A stretch of 64,000 bases of DNA from Geodermatophilus marinus. Lineage in GTDB: Bacteria; Actinomycetota; Actinomycetes; Mycobacteriales; Geodermatophilaceae. The notes beneath the pieces were generated by a model that saw nothing but the letters and a program-made list of their open reading frames with translations, was not told the DNA's origin and did not search any database. The position numbers and the translations under genes were made by a program. Each line of letters begins with the position of its first letter. The stretch's first letter is position 1. Below, one piece after another: positions 63,719-64,000 of the stretch. The DNA lies in contig NZ_QVQH01000004.1 of NCBI RefSeq assembly GCF_003428645.1, positions 186,001 to 250,000 of the forward strand. Direction: 5' to 3'.

Positions 63719-64000
63719 TCAGGGCGCCGTCCGGGCCAGCACCGCGGCCCGGCCGCTGACCTCGGGTGTGCGGGGCAGCACCGTGCGGACGTAGGACCGC
63801 GCGGCGGCCGCCGTCCCCACGTCGCCGCCGGCCTGCTCGGAGAGGAACCAGCGGTGCTCCAGCACCTCGTGGAACAGCTCGGCCGGCGCCAGCCGCCCGG
63901 CGAGCTCCGGCGGCGTCGCCGCCACCACGGGCGCCCACACCTCGGCCAGCCAGCGCTGCCCGGCGACCTCCTCGGGCACGGGCACGCCGGCCCGCCGCTC
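63719..64000 (-). CDS. DUF4032-type protein, C-terminal end (cut by window)
   Basis: Only the last 93 codons or so are in the window. EEVAGQRWLAEVWAPVVAATPPEL, LAPAELFHEVLEHRWFLSEQAGGDVG and RSYVRTVLPR are the conserved ending of DUF4032 proteins. The family is actinobacterial and often carries an N-terminal kinase-like (LPS kinase) domain; that part lies beyond base 64000. Function unknown. Confidence 0.8.
   Translation of the reverse strand, partial: ERRAGVPVPEEVAGQRWLAEVWAPVVAATPPELAGRLAPAELFHEVLEHRWFLSEQAGGDVGTAAAARSYVRTVLPRTPEVSGRAAVLARTAP

Noticed and set aside
63786..63800. Third copy of the palindrome arm (GACGTAGGACCGCG)
   Set aside because: Only one arm, inside the conserved DUF4032 coding sequence; no complementary arm nearby, so a chance match.

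Overview
The window is very GC-rich, with G or C at nearly every third codon position and frequent GTG or TTG starts. It carries actinobacterial hallmarks: a SigE-family sigma factor, a TadA-associated protein, DUF2630, DUF4188 and DUF4032 families, a PASTA-type penicillin-binding protein, and a small SRP RNA near dnaX. The best inference is a chromosomal segment of a Geodermatophilaceae-like actinobacterium (Blastococcus, Geodermatophilus or Modestobacter); the genus is not proven. I see no prophage, insertion sequence, CRISPR array or rRNA.

Layout. 0-6 kb: OmpR-type response regulator, a truncated pseudo-receiver on the other strand, a MASE1-PAS histidine kinase, a TPM-domain membrane protein and a small Rieske protein. 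6-12 kb: peptide ABC transporter (oppA-dppB-dppC-oppD-oppF order). 12-17 kb: recR, ybaB and dnaX, with an ArsR/SRPBCC pair lodged inside that normally contiguous block. 17-24.6 kb: sigma factor and its membrane partner, SRP RNA, EamA exporter, tRNA-Ser(GGA), Ser/Thr kinase, tRNA-Ser(CGA), tadA, HAD hydrolase, TadA-associated protein and O-methyltransferase. 24.6-33 kb: thioesterase, prephenate dehydrogenase, DUF2630, then a PucR regulator divergent from a five-gene branched-chain-type ABC transporter.

33-44 kb is the surface-glycan region: a UDP-glucuronate-decarboxylase-like SDR and a VWA lipid-anchored/membrane protein, then a seven-gene minus-strand operon in which every junction is a 4-bp GTGA/ATGA overlap. 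This operon encodes GmhA, HldE and a glycosyltransferase-GmhB fusion, that is, the route from sedoheptulose-7-phosphate to ADP-D-glycero-beta-D-manno-heptose, together with two GT9 and two GT-B glycosyltransferases. A MarR regulator lies just upstream. ADP-heptose chemistry is best known from LPS, so its presence in an apparent Gram-positive is the most notable system here.

44-54 kb: a surface protein, a lactate-monooxygenase-type flavoenzyme, a class A PBP with a long Pro/Glu/Ala tail, an MMPL exporter and a decayed stretch with gene remnants. 54-64 kb: DUF4188 protein, giant LuxR (LAL) regulator divergent from an acyl-CoA ligase, an HTH-only LuxR fragment, a small membrane protein plus a two-RCK potassium channel, an orphan NMT1-type binding protein, a creatininase-family enzyme and the 3' end of a DUF4032 gene cut by the window edge.

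Two non-coding repeat families stand out. One is a GC-rich element placed immediately after stop codons (five loci, one to four tandem copies). The other is a near-identical perfect palindrome found twice between convergent genes.
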